The translations under genes were made by a program, and so were the position numbers. A stretch of DNA of 64,000 nt from Micromonospora tarapacensis (lineage in GTDB: Bacteria > Actinomycetota > Actinomycetes > Mycobacteriales > Micromonosporaceae), in NCBI RefSeq assembly GCF_019697375.1, contig NZ_JAHCDI010000004.1, positions 3,273,324 through 3,337,323 of the forward strand, in the 5' to 3' direction. The notes under the pieces were generated by a model, which searched no databases, was not told the DNA's origin, and saw only the letters and a list, made by a program, of their open reading frames with translations. Shown piece by piece: positions 32,066 through 41,305 of this stretch (position 1 is its first letter; every line of letters begins with the position of its first letter).

Positions 32066-34402
32066 TTGTCAAGGCACTCCAGCGGGTCGCCGTCCGACGA
32101 CGAGATCGGTCGCGAGCAGGAGTACGTCTCGATGCTCTACCAGCGCCTGGACGGCCTGCGGGAGCAGGCGTCGAAGCGGCTGACCGAGCAGTTGCTGGCG
32201 ACCGGCGGCACGTTGCAGGCCCGTTCCCAGCGCGACGGCACGGTGCGGATGTACGCCGACCAGGTCGAGCAGTTCTCGGCGGTGGAGAACGGCCTCTGCT
32301 TCGGCCGGTTGGACACCGACGGAGGGGACCGCCACTACATCGGCCGGATCGGCATCTTCGACACGGACGGTGACTACGAGCCGCTGCTGATGGACTGGCG
32401 CGCCCCGGCCGCCCGGGCCTTCTACCTCGCCACGGCCGCCAATCCGCAGGGCATCCGGCGGCGCCGGCACCTGCGTACCCGGCAACGCAAGGTGGTCGGC
32501 GTCAACGACGAGGTGCTCGACCTGGCCACCGCCTCCCCCAGCGGCCACGAGGAGTTGACCGGCGAGGCGTCACTGCTCGCCGCGCTCGACGCGGGACGCA
32601 CCGGGCGGATGCGCGACATCGTCGAGACCATCCAGGTCGAACAGGACCGGATCATCCGCGCCGACCTGCCCGGCGTGCTGGTGGTGCAGGGCGGTCCGGG
32701 CACCGGCAAGACCGCGGTGGCGCTGCACCGCGCCGCGTACCTGCTCTACACCCACCGGCGGGAACTCTCGACCCGGGGCGTGCTGCTGGTCGGCCCGAAC
32801 GTCACGTTCCTGCGGTACATCTCGCAGGTGCTGCCCGCGCTGGCCGAGACCGGGGTGCTGCTGCGTACCCAGGGCGACCTCTTTCCCGGGGTCAGCGCCC
32901 GCCGCGCGGAGCCCGCCACCACCGCCGCCCTGAAGGGACGGTCGGTGATGGTCGAGGTGCTGGCCAACGCCGTACGCGACCGGCAGCGCACGCCCGACGA
33001 GCCGCTGGAGATCGGACTGCCGCAACGGGAGACCCTCGTCCTCGACCCGGAGACCGTCGCCGCGGCGCGCGACCGGGCCCGGCGCAGCGGCCGGCCGCAC
33101 AACCTGGCCCGTGCCGTCTTCGACGTGGAACTCGTCCACGCGCTCGGCAACCAGATCGCCGAGCGGATCGGCGCCGACCCGCTCGGCGGGGAGAACCTGC
33201 TCGACGAGGCGGATCTCGCCGAGATCCGCCGCGAACTGCGCGAGGAGCCGCAGGTGCGGGCCACTCTGGACGAACTGTGGCCGGTGCTGACCCCGCAACG
33301 TCTGCTCGCCGACCTGTACGCCTCGGCCGACCGGATCACCGCCGCCGCGCCGATGCTCACCGTCGAGGAGCGGGCCGCCCTGCACCGCGGACCGGGCGGC
33401 TGGACGCCGGCGGACGTGCCGCTGCTGGACGAGGCGGCGGAACTGCTCGGCGAGGACGACCGCGCCGCCGCCGCCCGCCGGGACCGGATCCGCGCCCTGC
33501 AACGCGAGTACGCCGAGGGGGTACTGGAGATCGCCCGTGGTTCCCGGTCGATCGACGTCGAGGACGAGGCCGACGGCGGCGAGATCCTCGGGGTGACCGA
33601 CCTGCTCGACGCCGACCGGCTGTTGGAGCGGCACGAGGAGGCGGATCGGCTGACCACCGCGCAGCGCGCGGCGGCCGACCGGAGCTGGGCGTTCGGCCAC
33701 GTCATCGTCGACGAGGCGCAGGAGCTGTCGCCGATGGCCTGGCGGTTGCTGATGCGGCGCTGCCCGAGCCGGTCGATGACCATCGTGGGCGACGTGGCAC
33801 AGACCGGCGCGCTGGCCGGCACCCCGTCGTGGGCCGAGGCGCTGGCGCCGTACGTGGCGGATCGGTGGCGGCTGACCGAGCTGACCGTCAGCTACCGCAC
33901 CCCCGCCGAGATCATGGAGGTCGCCGCCGGCGTGCTGGCCGAGATCGACCCGGCACTGCGCCCACCGCGCGCCGTACGCTCCGGCGGCTTTCCGCCCCAG
34001 GAGCGCGCGGTGCCGGCGCGGCGACTGGCGGCCGACCTGGTCGAGATCGCCGCGGCGGAGGCGGGCGCACTTGCCGACGGGCGGCTCGGCGTGATCGTCC
34101 CCGCCGGCCGGGTCGACGACCTCGGTACCGCGCTGACCTCGGCCCTGCCCGAGGCGGCGGTCGGCGAGCAGCCGGATCTGGGGAGCCGGGTCGTGGTGCT
34201 CACCGTCGCCGAGGCGAAGGGCCTGGAGTTCGACTCGGTCATCGTGGTCGACCCCGAGCGGATCGTCGCCGAATCCCCCCGGGGCCGCAGCGACCTCTAC
34301 GTCGCCCTGACCCGAGCCACCCAACGCCTGACGACCCTCACCCCCGCTCGTGTTGATCAAGAAGTTTTGGACACCTCGGTCCGACCCGACCAAGCTTCTT
34401 GA
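32066..34402 (+). CDS. helD: HelD-type UvrD-like ATPase, RNA polymerase recycling factor
   Basis: 778 aa from TTG 32066 with GGGAG 6 nt upstream. SF1 helicase motifs: Walker A VVQGGPGTGKTAVALHRAAYLLY, Walker B FGHVIVDEAQELSPMAWRLLMRR, GDVAQTG, ELTVSYRTPAEIM, and AEAKGLEFDSVIVVDP near the end. N-terminal coiled arm EQEYVSMLYQRLDGLREQASKRL and MDWRAPAARAFYLAT are HelD-like. These proteins push nucleic acid out of stalled RNA polymerase; some actinomycete members confer rifamycin tolerance. I see no rifamycin-associated palindrome upstream. The final ~17 residues (RVDQEVLDTSVRPDQAS) are encoded by an intergenic palindrome, so the native end has been replaced. Confidence 0.9.
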   Translation: MSRHSSGSPSDDEIGREQEYVSMLYQRLDGLREQASKRLTEQLLATGGTLQARSQRDGTVRMYADQVEQFSAVENGLCFGRLDTDGGDRHYIGRIGIFDTDGDYEPLLMDWRAPAARAFYLATAANPQGIRRRRHLRTRQRKVVGVNDEVLDLATASPSGHEELTGEASLLAALDAGRTGRMRDIVETIQVEQDRIIRADLPGVLVVQGGPGTGKTAVALHRAAYLLYTHRRELSTRGVLLVGPNVTFLRYISQVLPALAETGVLLRTQGDLFPGVSARRAEPATTAALKGRSVMVEVLANAVRDRQRTPDEPLEIGLPQRETLVLDPETVAAARDRARRSGRPHNLARAVFDVELVHALGNQIAERIGADPLGGENLLDEADLAEIRRELREEPQVRATLDELWPVLTPQRLLADLYASADRITAAAPMLTVEERAALHRGPGGWTPADVPLLDEAAELLGEDDRAAAARRDRIRALQREYAEGVLEIARGSRSIDVEDEADGGEILGVTDLLDADRLLERHEEADRLTTAQRAAADRSWAFGHVIVDEAQELSPMAWRLLMRRCPSRSMTIVGDVAQTGALAGTPSWAEALAPYVADRWRLTELTVSYRTPAEIMEVAAGVLAEIDPALRPPRAVRSGGFPPQERAVPARRLAADLVEIAAAEAGALADGRLGVIVPAGRVDDLGTALTSALPEAAVGEQPDLGSRVVVLTVAEAKGLEFDSVIVVDPERIVAESPRGRSDLYVALTRATQRLTTLTPARVDQEVLDTSVRPDQAS

Positions 34403-34407
34403 TCAAC
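34352..34407. repeat. GTTGATCA-type palindrome overlapping the helD 3' end
   Basis: Arm 34352-34370 GTTGATCAAGAAGTTTTGG and arm 34390-34407 CCAAGCTTCTTGATCAAC are complementary except for a one-base bulge and a mismatch. It shares GTTGATCA-GAAGTT with the palindrome at 57022-57082. It probably works as a terminator and supplies the helD stop codon. Confidence 0.75.
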
Positions 34408-34422
34408 TGGGCTGGCGGGGAG

Positions 34423-34824
34423 TCAGTCGAAGTTGCCGACCTGGGTGGCAGGGGTGGAGTTGTCGCTGGTGCTGCCGCCCGCCGGGGTGCTCAGGCCGCC
34501 GGTGGTGGCGTCACCGGTGGTGGTTGGGGCCACCTTGCCGGGGTGCCGCTCCGGCTGCCGGGCCACCCGGCGGGCGCTGGCCGGCCCGGCCGTGCCGCCG
34601 GTCGTGGTGATCGCGCCCTGCCCGCGGGTCGGTCCGCCGTCGCGTAGCACGTTCGGGTCGATCGGCACGTCGGCCGGATCGTCCGGGTCCTCCCGCTGGA
34701 GCACACTCTCCACATCGGTGGGCGGCACCGTCACCTCGTCCACGGCACCCTTTCCGTAGCCGCCACCGGCGATCCGCTCCTCGGCCCGGCGGGCGGCGTC
34801 CTGTCGCATGTCGTCCTCATGCAC
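34423..34824 (-). CDS. Hypothetical low-complexity protein
   Basis: 133 aa from ATG 34824. N-terminus MHEDDMRQDAARRAEERIAGGGYGKGAVDEVTVPPTDVESVLQ, then acidic (EDPDDPADVPIDPNVLRDGG), then a Thr/Gly-rich tail (TTTGGTAGPASARR...). No domain or membrane helix. It is credible as a gene because it fills a gap between divergent and convergent neighbours and has an acidic hydrophilic product, but it could be a spurious frame. Function unknown. Confidence 0.5.
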   Translation of the reverse strand: MHEDDMRQDAARRAEERIAGGGYGKGAVDEVTVPPTDVESVLQREDPDDPADVPIDPNVLRDGGPTRGQGAITTTGGTAGPASARRVARQPERHPGKVAPTTTGDATTGGLSTPAGGSTSDNSTPATQVGNFD

Positions 34825-34998
34825 GATCCATCACCTCGCAGAAACGTCGGTTCGGACCGGGTGCCCGACCTTCGGCAGGGCAAACCCGCACCGCCGGTTC
34901 ACCGGCCCGCCGCCCGACGCTCGCCTGCCCGCCGCCCCGACTGCCCATGCTGTGCTGCGAACTCGGCGGGAGAGCCCCGCGGGGAGGGAGAGGACAGG

Positions 34999-37041
34999 GT
35001 GCGCATCGTACGCCGTACCGCCGTCGCGGCTCTGGCCGTGACGATCGTGACGTCAATGCTGGCGGCCCCCGCCGCGGCGAAACCGCGACCGGACCGGGAT
35101 TTCGACCTCCAGGCCCACCGGGGCGGCCTGGGGCTACGGGTGGAGAGCACCCTCGCGTCGTTCGGCAACGCCCTTCAACTCGGAGTGCGGACCCTCGAAC
35201 TGGACGTGCAGATCACCGAGGACCGCCAGGCCGTGGTCACCCACGACCGGCGGGTCAGCGCCGCGAAGTGCGTCGACACCGCCGCGGCCACACCGGACGA
35301 CCCGGAGTTCCCCTATGTCGGCAAATACGTCAACACGCTGACCCTGGCCCAGGTGCGCACCCTCGACTGCGGCTCGAAGACGCTACCGGACCGGCCCGGA
35401 CAGCTCGCCGTCCCGGGTGCCCGGATGCCGCTGCTGCGTGAGGTCTTCGCCCTGGTCAAGCGGTACCGGGCGGAAGACGTGACGCTCAACATCGAGACCA
35501 AGGTGGAGGCCGGCGCGCCGAGCGAGACCGCCCCGCGCGAGCAGTTCGTGCAGGTCACCGCGGCGGAGATCCGGGCTGCCGGGCTGCTGAGGCAGGCCAC
35601 CATCCAGAGCTTCGACTGGGGTGCGTTGAGGCGGATGCGCCAGGTCGAGCCGCGCCTGCCGTTGGTGGCCCTGACCAACTACGACTTCCTCCAGGTCGGG
35701 CAGCCCGGCGCGTCACCGTGGCTGGGCGGCCTGGACATCGACGACTTCGGCGGCGACCCGATCGCCGCGATCCGCAGCTTCGGCGCCGCCGCGTTCTCGC
35801 CGGTGCACGGCTTTCCGCAGCACGGCACGGTCACCGATGCCGACTACCGTCCGTACGTGACGAAGCAGCTGGTCAGGCACGCCCACCGCAACGGGATCAA
35901 GGTGGTTCCGTGGACGGTGAACGACGTGCCGACCATGGCGAAGCTGATCGACGACGGCGTGGACGGCATCATCACCGACTACCCCGACCGGCTACGCGGG
36001 CTGCTCGCCCAGCGCGGCTACCAGCTTCCCAGGCGGTACGCCGCGCCGTTCGACATCCAGGCGCACCGCGGTGGCCGGGCCACCCGGCCCGAGAACACCC
36101 TGCCCGCGTTCGCGAACGCGCTGGCCAACAGCGCGATCTCCACGCTGGAACTGGACACCGGCGTGACCGAGGACGGCAAGCTGGTGGTGATCCACGACCG
36201 CACCGTCAGCGGGTCACACTGCGTCGACACCGCCCCGGTCCGGCCCCGTGACCGGGAGTTCCCGTACGTGGGCAAGCTGGTGCACCAGCTGAGCCTCGCG
36301 CAGCTCAAGACGCTCGACTGCGGCACGCTGACGGCGCCCGACATGCCGGCGCAGGTGCCCGTGCCGGGTGCCCGCATCCCCACCCTCGACGAGGTCTTCG
36401 CCCTGGTGAGGGCGAGCGGTCGCACGGACGTCCGGTTCAACATCGAGACGAAGATCAGCCCGCTGGTCGACGACACCGAGCCCTACCGCAGCTTCACCCG
36501 GAAGCTGGTCACCGCGATCCAGCGGGCCGGCCTCACCGACCGCGCCACCATCCAGTCCTTCGACTGGCGGACCATCATCCACGCCCGCCAACTGGACCGT
36601 CGGATCGAGACGGTCGCCCTGGTCTGGCAGTACGGCCCGGCGGAGTGCGGCAGCCTCGCCGACGAGTGCTCCCTACAGGCGGTGTACGGCGACCGGTCGG
36701 TGCGCAGCCCGTGGACGGCCGGACTGGACTGGTGGAAGCGACAGGACCTGGGCCGGCTGACCCGCGCGGCCGGCGCGTCGACCGTCTCGGCCAACTGGCA
36801 GGTGCACGACCCGGCGCAGGGCACCGTCGCCGACCCGGACTGGTACCTGCGGCAGAACCCGGCGTACTTCCACGGACCGGACGTGCACACCCTGCGGTCC
36901 CGGTACGGGTTGAAGGTGATCCCGTACACCGTCAACGACGCCACGGTGATGCAGCGGGTCATCGACCTGGGTGTCGACGGCATCATCACCGACGACCCGG
37001 ACCTGCTGGTGGGCGTGGCCATCCGCAACGGCCTGCGGTGA
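34999..37041 (+). CDS. Secreted tandem glycerophosphodiester phosphodiesterase
   Basis: 680 aa from GTG 34999 with GGGGAGGGAGAGG upstream. A signal peptide (RRTAVAALAVTIVTSMLAAPAAAKP) precedes two complete GDPD domains, roughly residues 35-345 and 346-680. Each has the HRG start (DLQAHRGG; DIQAHRGG), the E-D pair (LELDVQITED; LELDTGVTED), the second His (VTHDR; VIHDR) and the closing VPWTVND/IPYTVND...VDGIITD. In the first domain the usual ENT is EST. GDPDs hydrolyse glycerophosphodiesters from phospholipids or teichoic acids. The two halves are about 40-50 percent alike by eye, so this is an old internal duplication. Confidence 0.9.
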   Translation: MRIVRRTAVAALAVTIVTSMLAAPAAAKPRPDRDFDLQAHRGGLGLRVESTLASFGNALQLGVRTLELDVQITEDRQAVVTHDRRVSAAKCVDTAAATPDDPEFPYVGKYVNTLTLAQVRTLDCGSKTLPDRPGQLAVPGARMPLLREVFALVKRYRAEDVTLNIETKVEAGAPSETAPREQFVQVTAAEIRAAGLLRQATIQSFDWGALRRMRQVEPRLPLVALTNYDFLQVGQPGASPWLGGLDIDDFGGDPIAAIRSFGAAAFSPVHGFPQHGTVTDADYRPYVTKQLVRHAHRNGIKVVPWTVNDVPTMAKLIDDGVDGIITDYPDRLRGLLAQRGYQLPRRYAAPFDIQAHRGGRATRPENTLPAFANALANSAISTLELDTGVTEDGKLVVIHDRTVSGSHCVDTAPVRPRDREFPYVGKLVHQLSLAQLKTLDCGTLTAPDMPAQVPVPGARIPTLDEVFALVRASGRTDVRFNIETKISPLVDDTEPYRSFTRKLVTAIQRAGLTDRATIQSFDWRTIIHARQLDRRIETVALVWQYGPAECGSLADECSLQAVYGDRSVRSPWTAGLDWWKRQDLGRLTRAAGASTVSANWQVHDPAQGTVADPDWYLRQNPAYFHGPDVHTLRSRYGLKVIPYTVNDATVMQRVIDLGVDGIITDDPDLLVGVAIRNGLR

Positions 37042-37171
37042 AGTGTTACTGCCGGCCACCCGCGGGTAGACCCCTGGTGCCCCCGCCGAGAACGCGAACC
37101 GTGCCGTGGCCGACACGCGGTAGCGGGGCGAGGGTCGCAGGTTACGACTCATCACATCCCGAGGAGGACAG

Positions 37172-37549
37172 ATGAGCACGCAGGCTGCTTCCACCAGGCC
37201 GATGAACCGGCCCGCGCAGGACGTGCAGAATCGTGCGGCCATGCAGGACGCACCGACCCATCCGATGCCGATGATGCAGGACGGGCACCGGGAGCCGATG
37301 CCGTCACCGGGTACGGAGACCAAGCAGTCGTTCCTGACGACGGAGTTCTGGATCTACGCGGCTGCCGTCACCCTCGTGGTGATCTCCGCCTTCTGGCGAG
37401 GGACGACCGCGAACGGGCTGAACCTGAACAGCCCCAGCCAGGCGTGGTTCTTCATCACCCTGCTGACCATCGGTTACCTGGGTAGCCGTGGTCTGGCCAA
37501 GGCCGGTAGCCAGCGGCGTTCCGCCGGCGAGCGGCGCGGGCGGAGCTGA
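37172..37549 (+). CDS. Small membrane protein, hypothetical
   Basis: 125 aa with AGGAGG upstream. The first 55 residues are hydrophilic and Met/Pro-rich (HPMPMMQDGHREPMP), then two membrane helices (FWIYAAAVTLVVISAFW; AWFFITLLTIGYLGSRGLA) and a basic tail. It resembles short actinomycete membrane proteins without known role. It ends at a strong terminator. Confidence 0.75.
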   Translation: MSTQAASTRPMNRPAQDVQNRAAMQDAPTHPMPMMQDGHREPMPSPGTETKQSFLTTEFWIYAAAVTLVVISAFWRGTTANGLNLNSPSQAWFFITLLTIGYLGSRGLAKAGSQRRSAGERRGRS

Positions 37550-37566
37550 CCTCCGCGCGTACGCAC

Positions 37567-37600
37567 GATGGCCCTCCGGGATCTGTCCCGGAGGGCCATC
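37567..37600. terminator. Bidirectional terminator
   Basis: A perfect 15-bp stem (GATGGCCCTCCGGGA / TCCCGGAGGGCCATC) with a TCTG loop lies between the convergent membrane-protein and SpoOM genes. Confidence 0.85.
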
Positions 37601-37617
37601 GCGGTGTCTGCCGCGGC

Positions 37618-38637
37618 CTAGAACTCCTCGAAGCCGCCGAAGTCCTCGCCGCCGCCGAAGTCACCGGCCGCCTCGGCGACGTCCTCCTCGGCGCCCTCGA
37701 ACGCGTTTCCGAGCATGTGGCCGGCGAGCATCCCACCGGCGGCGCCGACCGCCGCACCGGCGACGACACCGCCCATGCCGACCCCGCCGCGCTGCCGCGG
37801 GTGGCCGAACTTGTTCGGTGCGCCGTAGCCGCCCGGCCCGAACGCCTGGGCGCGCAGGCTGCCGAACCGGCCGATCGTCTCCTGCAACCAACCGTCGACC
37901 ACCTGGACCCAGTCCGACCGCTCGGCGTCGGCGTGGCCCACCTGGTAACGGCCGAAGGCATCGTGTCCGGGGGCGAGGAAACCGCCGCGCCGGTCGCACT
38001 CCAGCACCACATCCACGCCGTGGGGGTTGGTGACGAAGGTCAGTTCGAGTTCGTTGACGGTCTGCGCGTACTGCGGCGAGGCGAAGAACTCGATCTCCTG
38101 GTAGAACGGCAACGTCTGCTGTAGGCCGTGGATGCGACCCCGCTCCAGGTCGGCCGACTTGAAGCGGAAACCGAGCTGGAGGAACGCCTCCAGGATCCGC
38201 TCGTGCACCGGCAGCGGGTGCACGTTGACCTGGTCGAGGTCGCTCTTGTCCACCGCGCGGGCGATCGCCAGCTCGGTGCGCAGCCCCATCGTCATGCCGT
38301 GCAGCCGCTGGCCGTAGACATCGGTGATCGGGGTCTCCCACGGCACCGGCAGCTGGAACGGGATGGACAGCTGCTGCTTCGGGGCGAGCTGGAGCGGGCC
38401 GCTGACCTGCTGGCGGTGGAACTCCATGATGCCGGCGTACTCGCTGTCGCCGCCCTCGATCTCGACCCGGGTGACCAGCCCGACGACGATCTGCTCGATG
38501 TTCGCCGGGGCCTCCCCGCCGATCAGGTTGACCTGACCGTCGAGGGCCAGCCCGGGCCGGGTGTTCGGGTTGGTCAGGACGGTGTCCACGCTGGGACCGC
38601 CCACGCCCAGGGCGCTCAGCATCTTCTTGAAGACCAT
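37618..38637 (-). CDS. SpoOM-family sporulation control protein
   Basis: 339 aa. Arrestin-like SpoOM fold: MVFKKMLSALGVGGPSVDTVL, LDGQVNLIGGEAPANIEQIVVGLVTRVE, FQLPVPWETPITDVYGQ, GLRTELAIARAVDKSDLDQVNVHPLPVHERILEAF, QEIEFFASP. The C-terminal 70 residues are Gly-rich with a short hydrophobic patch (VVAGAAVGAAGGMLAGHMLG), then acidic. Spo0M-type proteins affect sporulation timing and septation in Bacillus; the actinomycete role is inferred. Confidence 0.88.
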   Translation of the reverse strand: MVFKKMLSALGVGGPSVDTVLTNPNTRPGLALDGQVNLIGGEAPANIEQIVVGLVTRVEIEGGDSEYAGIMEFHRQQVSGPLQLAPKQQLSIPFQLPVPWETPITDVYGQRLHGMTMGLRTELAIARAVDKSDLDQVNVHPLPVHERILEAFLQLGFRFKSADLERGRIHGLQQTLPFYQEIEFFASPQYAQTVNELELTFVTNPHGVDVVLECDRRGGFLAPGHDAFGRYQVGHADAERSDWVQVVDGWLQETIGRFGSLRAQAFGPGGYGAPNKFGHPRQRGGVGMGGVVAGAAVGAAGGMLAGHMLGNAFEGAEEDVAEAAGDFGGGEDFGGFEEF

Positions 38638-38784
38638 CGGTACTCCTGCGGGGTCTGGTGCCCGGACTCCACGGAGGACCGGACGCTGACGGCGGAACGA
38701 TATCGGCTGGGGCTGTGAGGTCGCTGGGAGAACGGGCTGCTCAGCACCGGGAGCCGAGGTGCCCGCCGGGCCTGAGGGCGCAGG

Positions 38785-38997
38785 TCAGTTGAAGGACCGG
38801 CCCTTCACGCCCCGCAGAAACGCCGACCAGACCTCGGCCGGGTAGACGATCGTGCCAGCATCCCGGGCCTTGCTGTGCCGAACAGCCACCCGCCCGGAGC
38901 CGTCGAGAACAGGTCCGGCCTCCACGCAACTTCCACCGTTGCTGTCGCTGTACGTACTGATATGCCAGGCGATCGGCAACACCGGCTTGTCCATCAC
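38785..38997 (-). CDS. DUF397-domain protein
   Basis: 70 aa. AWHISTYSDSNGGSCVEAGPV...VAVRHSKARDAGTIVYPAEVWSAFLRGVK is the standard DUF397 pattern (WrkSS.S..ggnCVEva). Starts by ATGA overlap with the stop of the HTH gene. DUF397 proteins are usually paired with XRE/DUF5753 regulators and are thought to act with them in development or secondary metabolism. Confidence 0.9.
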   Translation of the reverse strand: MMDKPVLPIAWHISTYSDSNGGSCVEAGPVLDGSGRVAVRHSKARDAGTIVYPAEVWSAFLRGVKGRSFN

Positions 38998-39854
38998 AAC
39001 TCCTTCGCGTATCTGGCGATCAACTCCGCCGACTCGGCCGGGCTGAGCGCCGCCTTGCCCAACTGACGGTACGCGCCGACGAAGCGCTCAGCCTTCGGCG
39101 ACTCCATGTAAAGCCGACCGCCGAGGGACTCGACATAGGCCACCGCAGGGTACGGTTCGGGCAGGTGGAATATCCAGAAGGTGCCATCGAGTCCCTGATG
39201 AAGGGCAACCGAACTTGACATGACCCTAATCGACACATTTCTGCGTCGTTGCAGGTCTACCAGGTGTTCGAGTTGGCCACGAAACACATCGTTGCCACCC
39301 ACCTTGCGACGTAGCACCGACTCGTCCAACACCGCGTCGATCTTGACTGGCGCCGGTCGGGCAAGGACTTCCTGACGCGTCATCCGCAGTTCCACCCAGC
39401 GCTCAACGGTCGCCTCCGGCGTGCCCGGCTCCGATGCGTTTCGGATGACCGACGCGGCATAGTCACGCGTCTGGAGCAGGCCCGGCACAAGGGTCAGATG
39501 AAAGCAGCACACCCTTTCCGCGCGGCTCTCCAGCCACGGGTATTCGATGAAGGACGAGTCGACCACGTCGCCGTAGTCCTCGTCCCAGCGGTCGGTCCGC
39601 CAGACCTCCTCGGCCAGCGCCAGCAGGCGGGCTCGCTCGGCCGCGTCATGGAAGCCGTACAGGTCGAGCAGGGCGACCACGTCACCCTTGCGAATAGGCC
39701 AGTCGGCCCGCTCGTAGCGGCCCAGCGCCGACATATCACGTTGCAGGTGTTCGGCGACGAGCCTCAACGTCATTCCGCGCTCCTCGCGCAGCGCCCGCAG
39801 TCGCTGACCCAGCCATTGCGCGCGAAGTGTTCGGATGAACGGCTTGTGCGGCAT
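38994..39854 (-). CDS. XRE-type regulator with DUF5753 domain
   Basis: 286 aa from ATG 39854. HTH: WLGQRLRALREERGMTLRLVAEHLQRDMSALGRYERADWPIRKGDVVALLDLYG. The DUF5753 region follows (FIEYPWLESRAERVCCFHLTLVPGLLQTRDYAASVIR, WVELRMTRQEVLARPAPVKIDAVLDESVLRRKVGG, LEHLVDLQRRRNVSIRVM, FWIFHLPEPYPAVAYVESLGGRLYMES). Forms a regulator/DUF397 pair with the overlapping downstream gene. Confidence 0.92.
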   Translation of the reverse strand: MPHKPFIRTLRAQWLGQRLRALREERGMTLRLVAEHLQRDMSALGRYERADWPIRKGDVVALLDLYGFHDAAERARLLALAEEVWRTDRWDEDYGDVVDSSFIEYPWLESRAERVCCFHLTLVPGLLQTRDYAASVIRNASEPGTPEATVERWVELRMTRQEVLARPAPVKIDAVLDESVLRRKVGGNDVFRGQLEHLVDLQRRRNVSIRVMSSSVALHQGLDGTFWIFHLPEPYPAVAYVESLGGRLYMESPKAERFVGAYRQLGKAALSPAESAELIARYAKEL

Positions 39855-40198
39855 GATCCAACCCTCGCAGGAGTTCATGAGACCCGAACAGGAACCATTG
39901 CTCCAGTTCGAGCCCGCTGGAAACGTGGCTTTCGGGTGAGGGTGATCGCCGACCCCCGGGGACGCCCGGTGCAAGCACGGCAACCGCGGCTGGGCCAACA
40001 GCCGAGAAGGTGACGAGAGACGGCCTCGCGGGTGGCAGCCGCATACCGGCTCTTGTCGGGTCTCAACTAGAGCGTCGGGATGTGCGAATCCCGGCTCCGA
40101 ACCGACTTGACGAATACCTATCACGGGCGGGCCCGCCTTCGCGACCCCGACGTGCCGAAGAGGCATCACCCAACCACATGCGACGAAGGAGGAACTTG

Positions 40199-40453
40199 AT
40201 GAATCGAGGCACCGTCTACCGCAGCGCACCGCCGCGGTTGCACCCGCGTCACGTCCGTGACCGGCAGTTCTCCGTCGTCGGCTTCGGCCGGCGCGGGTTG
40301 GATCCGCAGGAGGTACGGCACTTCCTGCGGCGTGTCGCACTCGAACTGGCCACCCTGCACGAGGACGTCGCCCGGCTGAACGACGAGAACAGCCGGATCA
40401 AGCGAGCGCTGCGCGACTGGCAGAGTACGCAGGCCCGAGAGCGCCTGTCATGA
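40199..40453 (+). CDS. DivIVA-domain small protein
   Basis: 84 aa from ATG 40199 with AAGGAGGA upstream. VRDRQFSVVGFGRRGLDPQEVRHFLRRVALELATLHEDVARLNDENSRIKRALRDW matches the N-terminal DivIVA membrane-targeting segment plus the start of its coiled coil, without the long tail of true DivIVA/Wag31. It may bind a partner at curved membrane. Overlaps the next gene by ATGA. Confidence 0.8.
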   Translation: MNRGTVYRSAPPRLHPRHVRDRQFSVVGFGRRGLDPQEVRHFLRRVALELATLHEDVARLNDENSRIKRALRDWQSTQARERLS

Positions 40454-40803
40454 GTACGCCGTCCGGCCACCAGCGCGCCACCCGGCAGGTCTTCGCGTCA
40501 CTTCCCCGCGCCGTCGTCGACGCCTTCGCCGGCCGGGACCACGCCCCGCCCCGGCACGTGATCCACCTACCGGTGGCCGTCGCCGAGCTTGCGGCGGCGC
40601 TCGACCTGGCGGGCAGCCTCGCCCGGTGGCTGGCGTCGACGTTCCCGCAGGTCGAGGTCGCCGGCACCAGCGTGTCGACCGAGGATGCCCAGCAGGTGCG
40701 GCACTGGGTCTTCTGCGACCGGATCACCCCGGAGCGGCGGCGCTGCCTGCTGCGGTGCGACCACCACGGCGAGTGCCTGCCGCCGGCGGAGCCCGGCGGC
40801 TGA
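40450..40803 (+). CDS. Hypothetical protein coupled to the DivIVA-like gene
   Basis: 117 aa. PRHVIHLPVAVAELAAALDLAGSLARWLASTFPQVEVAGTSVSTEDAQQVRHWVFCDR, then RRRCLLRCDHHGECLPP with a Cys/His cluster that could bind metal. The start overlaps the previous stop, so both are made together. No family recognised. Confidence 0.7.
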   Translation: MSTPSGHQRATRQVFASLPRAVVDAFAGRDHAPPRHVIHLPVAVAELAAALDLAGSLARWLASTFPQVEVAGTSVSTEDAQQVRHWVFCDRITPERRRCLLRCDHHGECLPPAEPGG

Positions 40804-40903
40804 CCGGAGAAATTTCTCGGCCAGGATGTCGAGCACGGGCTCGGTGGCTTCGACCTGCTGGTGCAAGCACCGACAATGGGTGCGCAGCCGTGAGGAGACA
40901 GCC

Positions 40904-41305
40904 GTGAAGTACATGCTGCTGATGCAGTTCAGCGCCGCCGGGACCGACTTCCCGTCGATCCACACCTGGACGCCGGAGGAGATCCGCGCCCACATCGGTT
41001 TCATGGGCGAGGTGAACGCGAAGCTGGTCGCCGACGGCGAGTGGGTCGACGGGCAGGGGCTCGCCGGGCCGGCGCAGGCGAAGATCGTACGCGCCGGTGC
41101 CGGTGGTGCCCCGGTGGTGACCGAGGGGCCGTTCGCCGAGACGAAGGAGTTCCTGGCCGGATACTGGATCGTCGACACCGACACTCCCGAACGGGCGGTG
41201 GAGATCGCCGCCTGGGTCTCCACCGCTCCCGGCCCGGGTGGCGAGCCGCTCAACATGCCGATCGAGGTGCACCCGGTGATGTCCGCACCGGCACAGGACG
41301 GGTGA
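40904..41305 (+). CDS. YCII/DGPF-family protein, ECF42 partner
   Basis: 133 aa from GTG 40904. YMLLMQFSAAGTDFPSIHTWTPEEIRAHIGFMGEVNAKLVADGEWVDGQGL...VTEGPFAETKEFLAGYWIVDTDTPERAVEIAAWVS matches the DGPF (YCII) domain, with EGPF in place of DGPF. DGPF proteins are the conserved partners of ECF42 sigma factors; the sigma gene starts at the overlapping GTGA. Role unknown, probably regulatory. Confidence 0.9.
   Translation: MKYMLLMQFSAAGTDFPSIHTWTPEEIRAHIGFMGEVNAKLVADGEWVDGQGLAGPAQAKIVRAGAGGAPVVTEGPFAETKEFLAGYWIVDTDTPERAVEIAAWVSTAPGPGGEPLNMPIEVHPVMSAPAQDG

Noticed and set aside
32005..32066. Rifamycin-associated element upstream of helD
   Set aside because: The hairpin present differs in sequence and arrangement from the GGGGCTT-type palindrome of that element.
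32570..34393. 607-codon antisense frame in helD
   Set aside because: Typical of third-position GC bias; no coherent protein, while the opposite strand encodes all helicase motifs.
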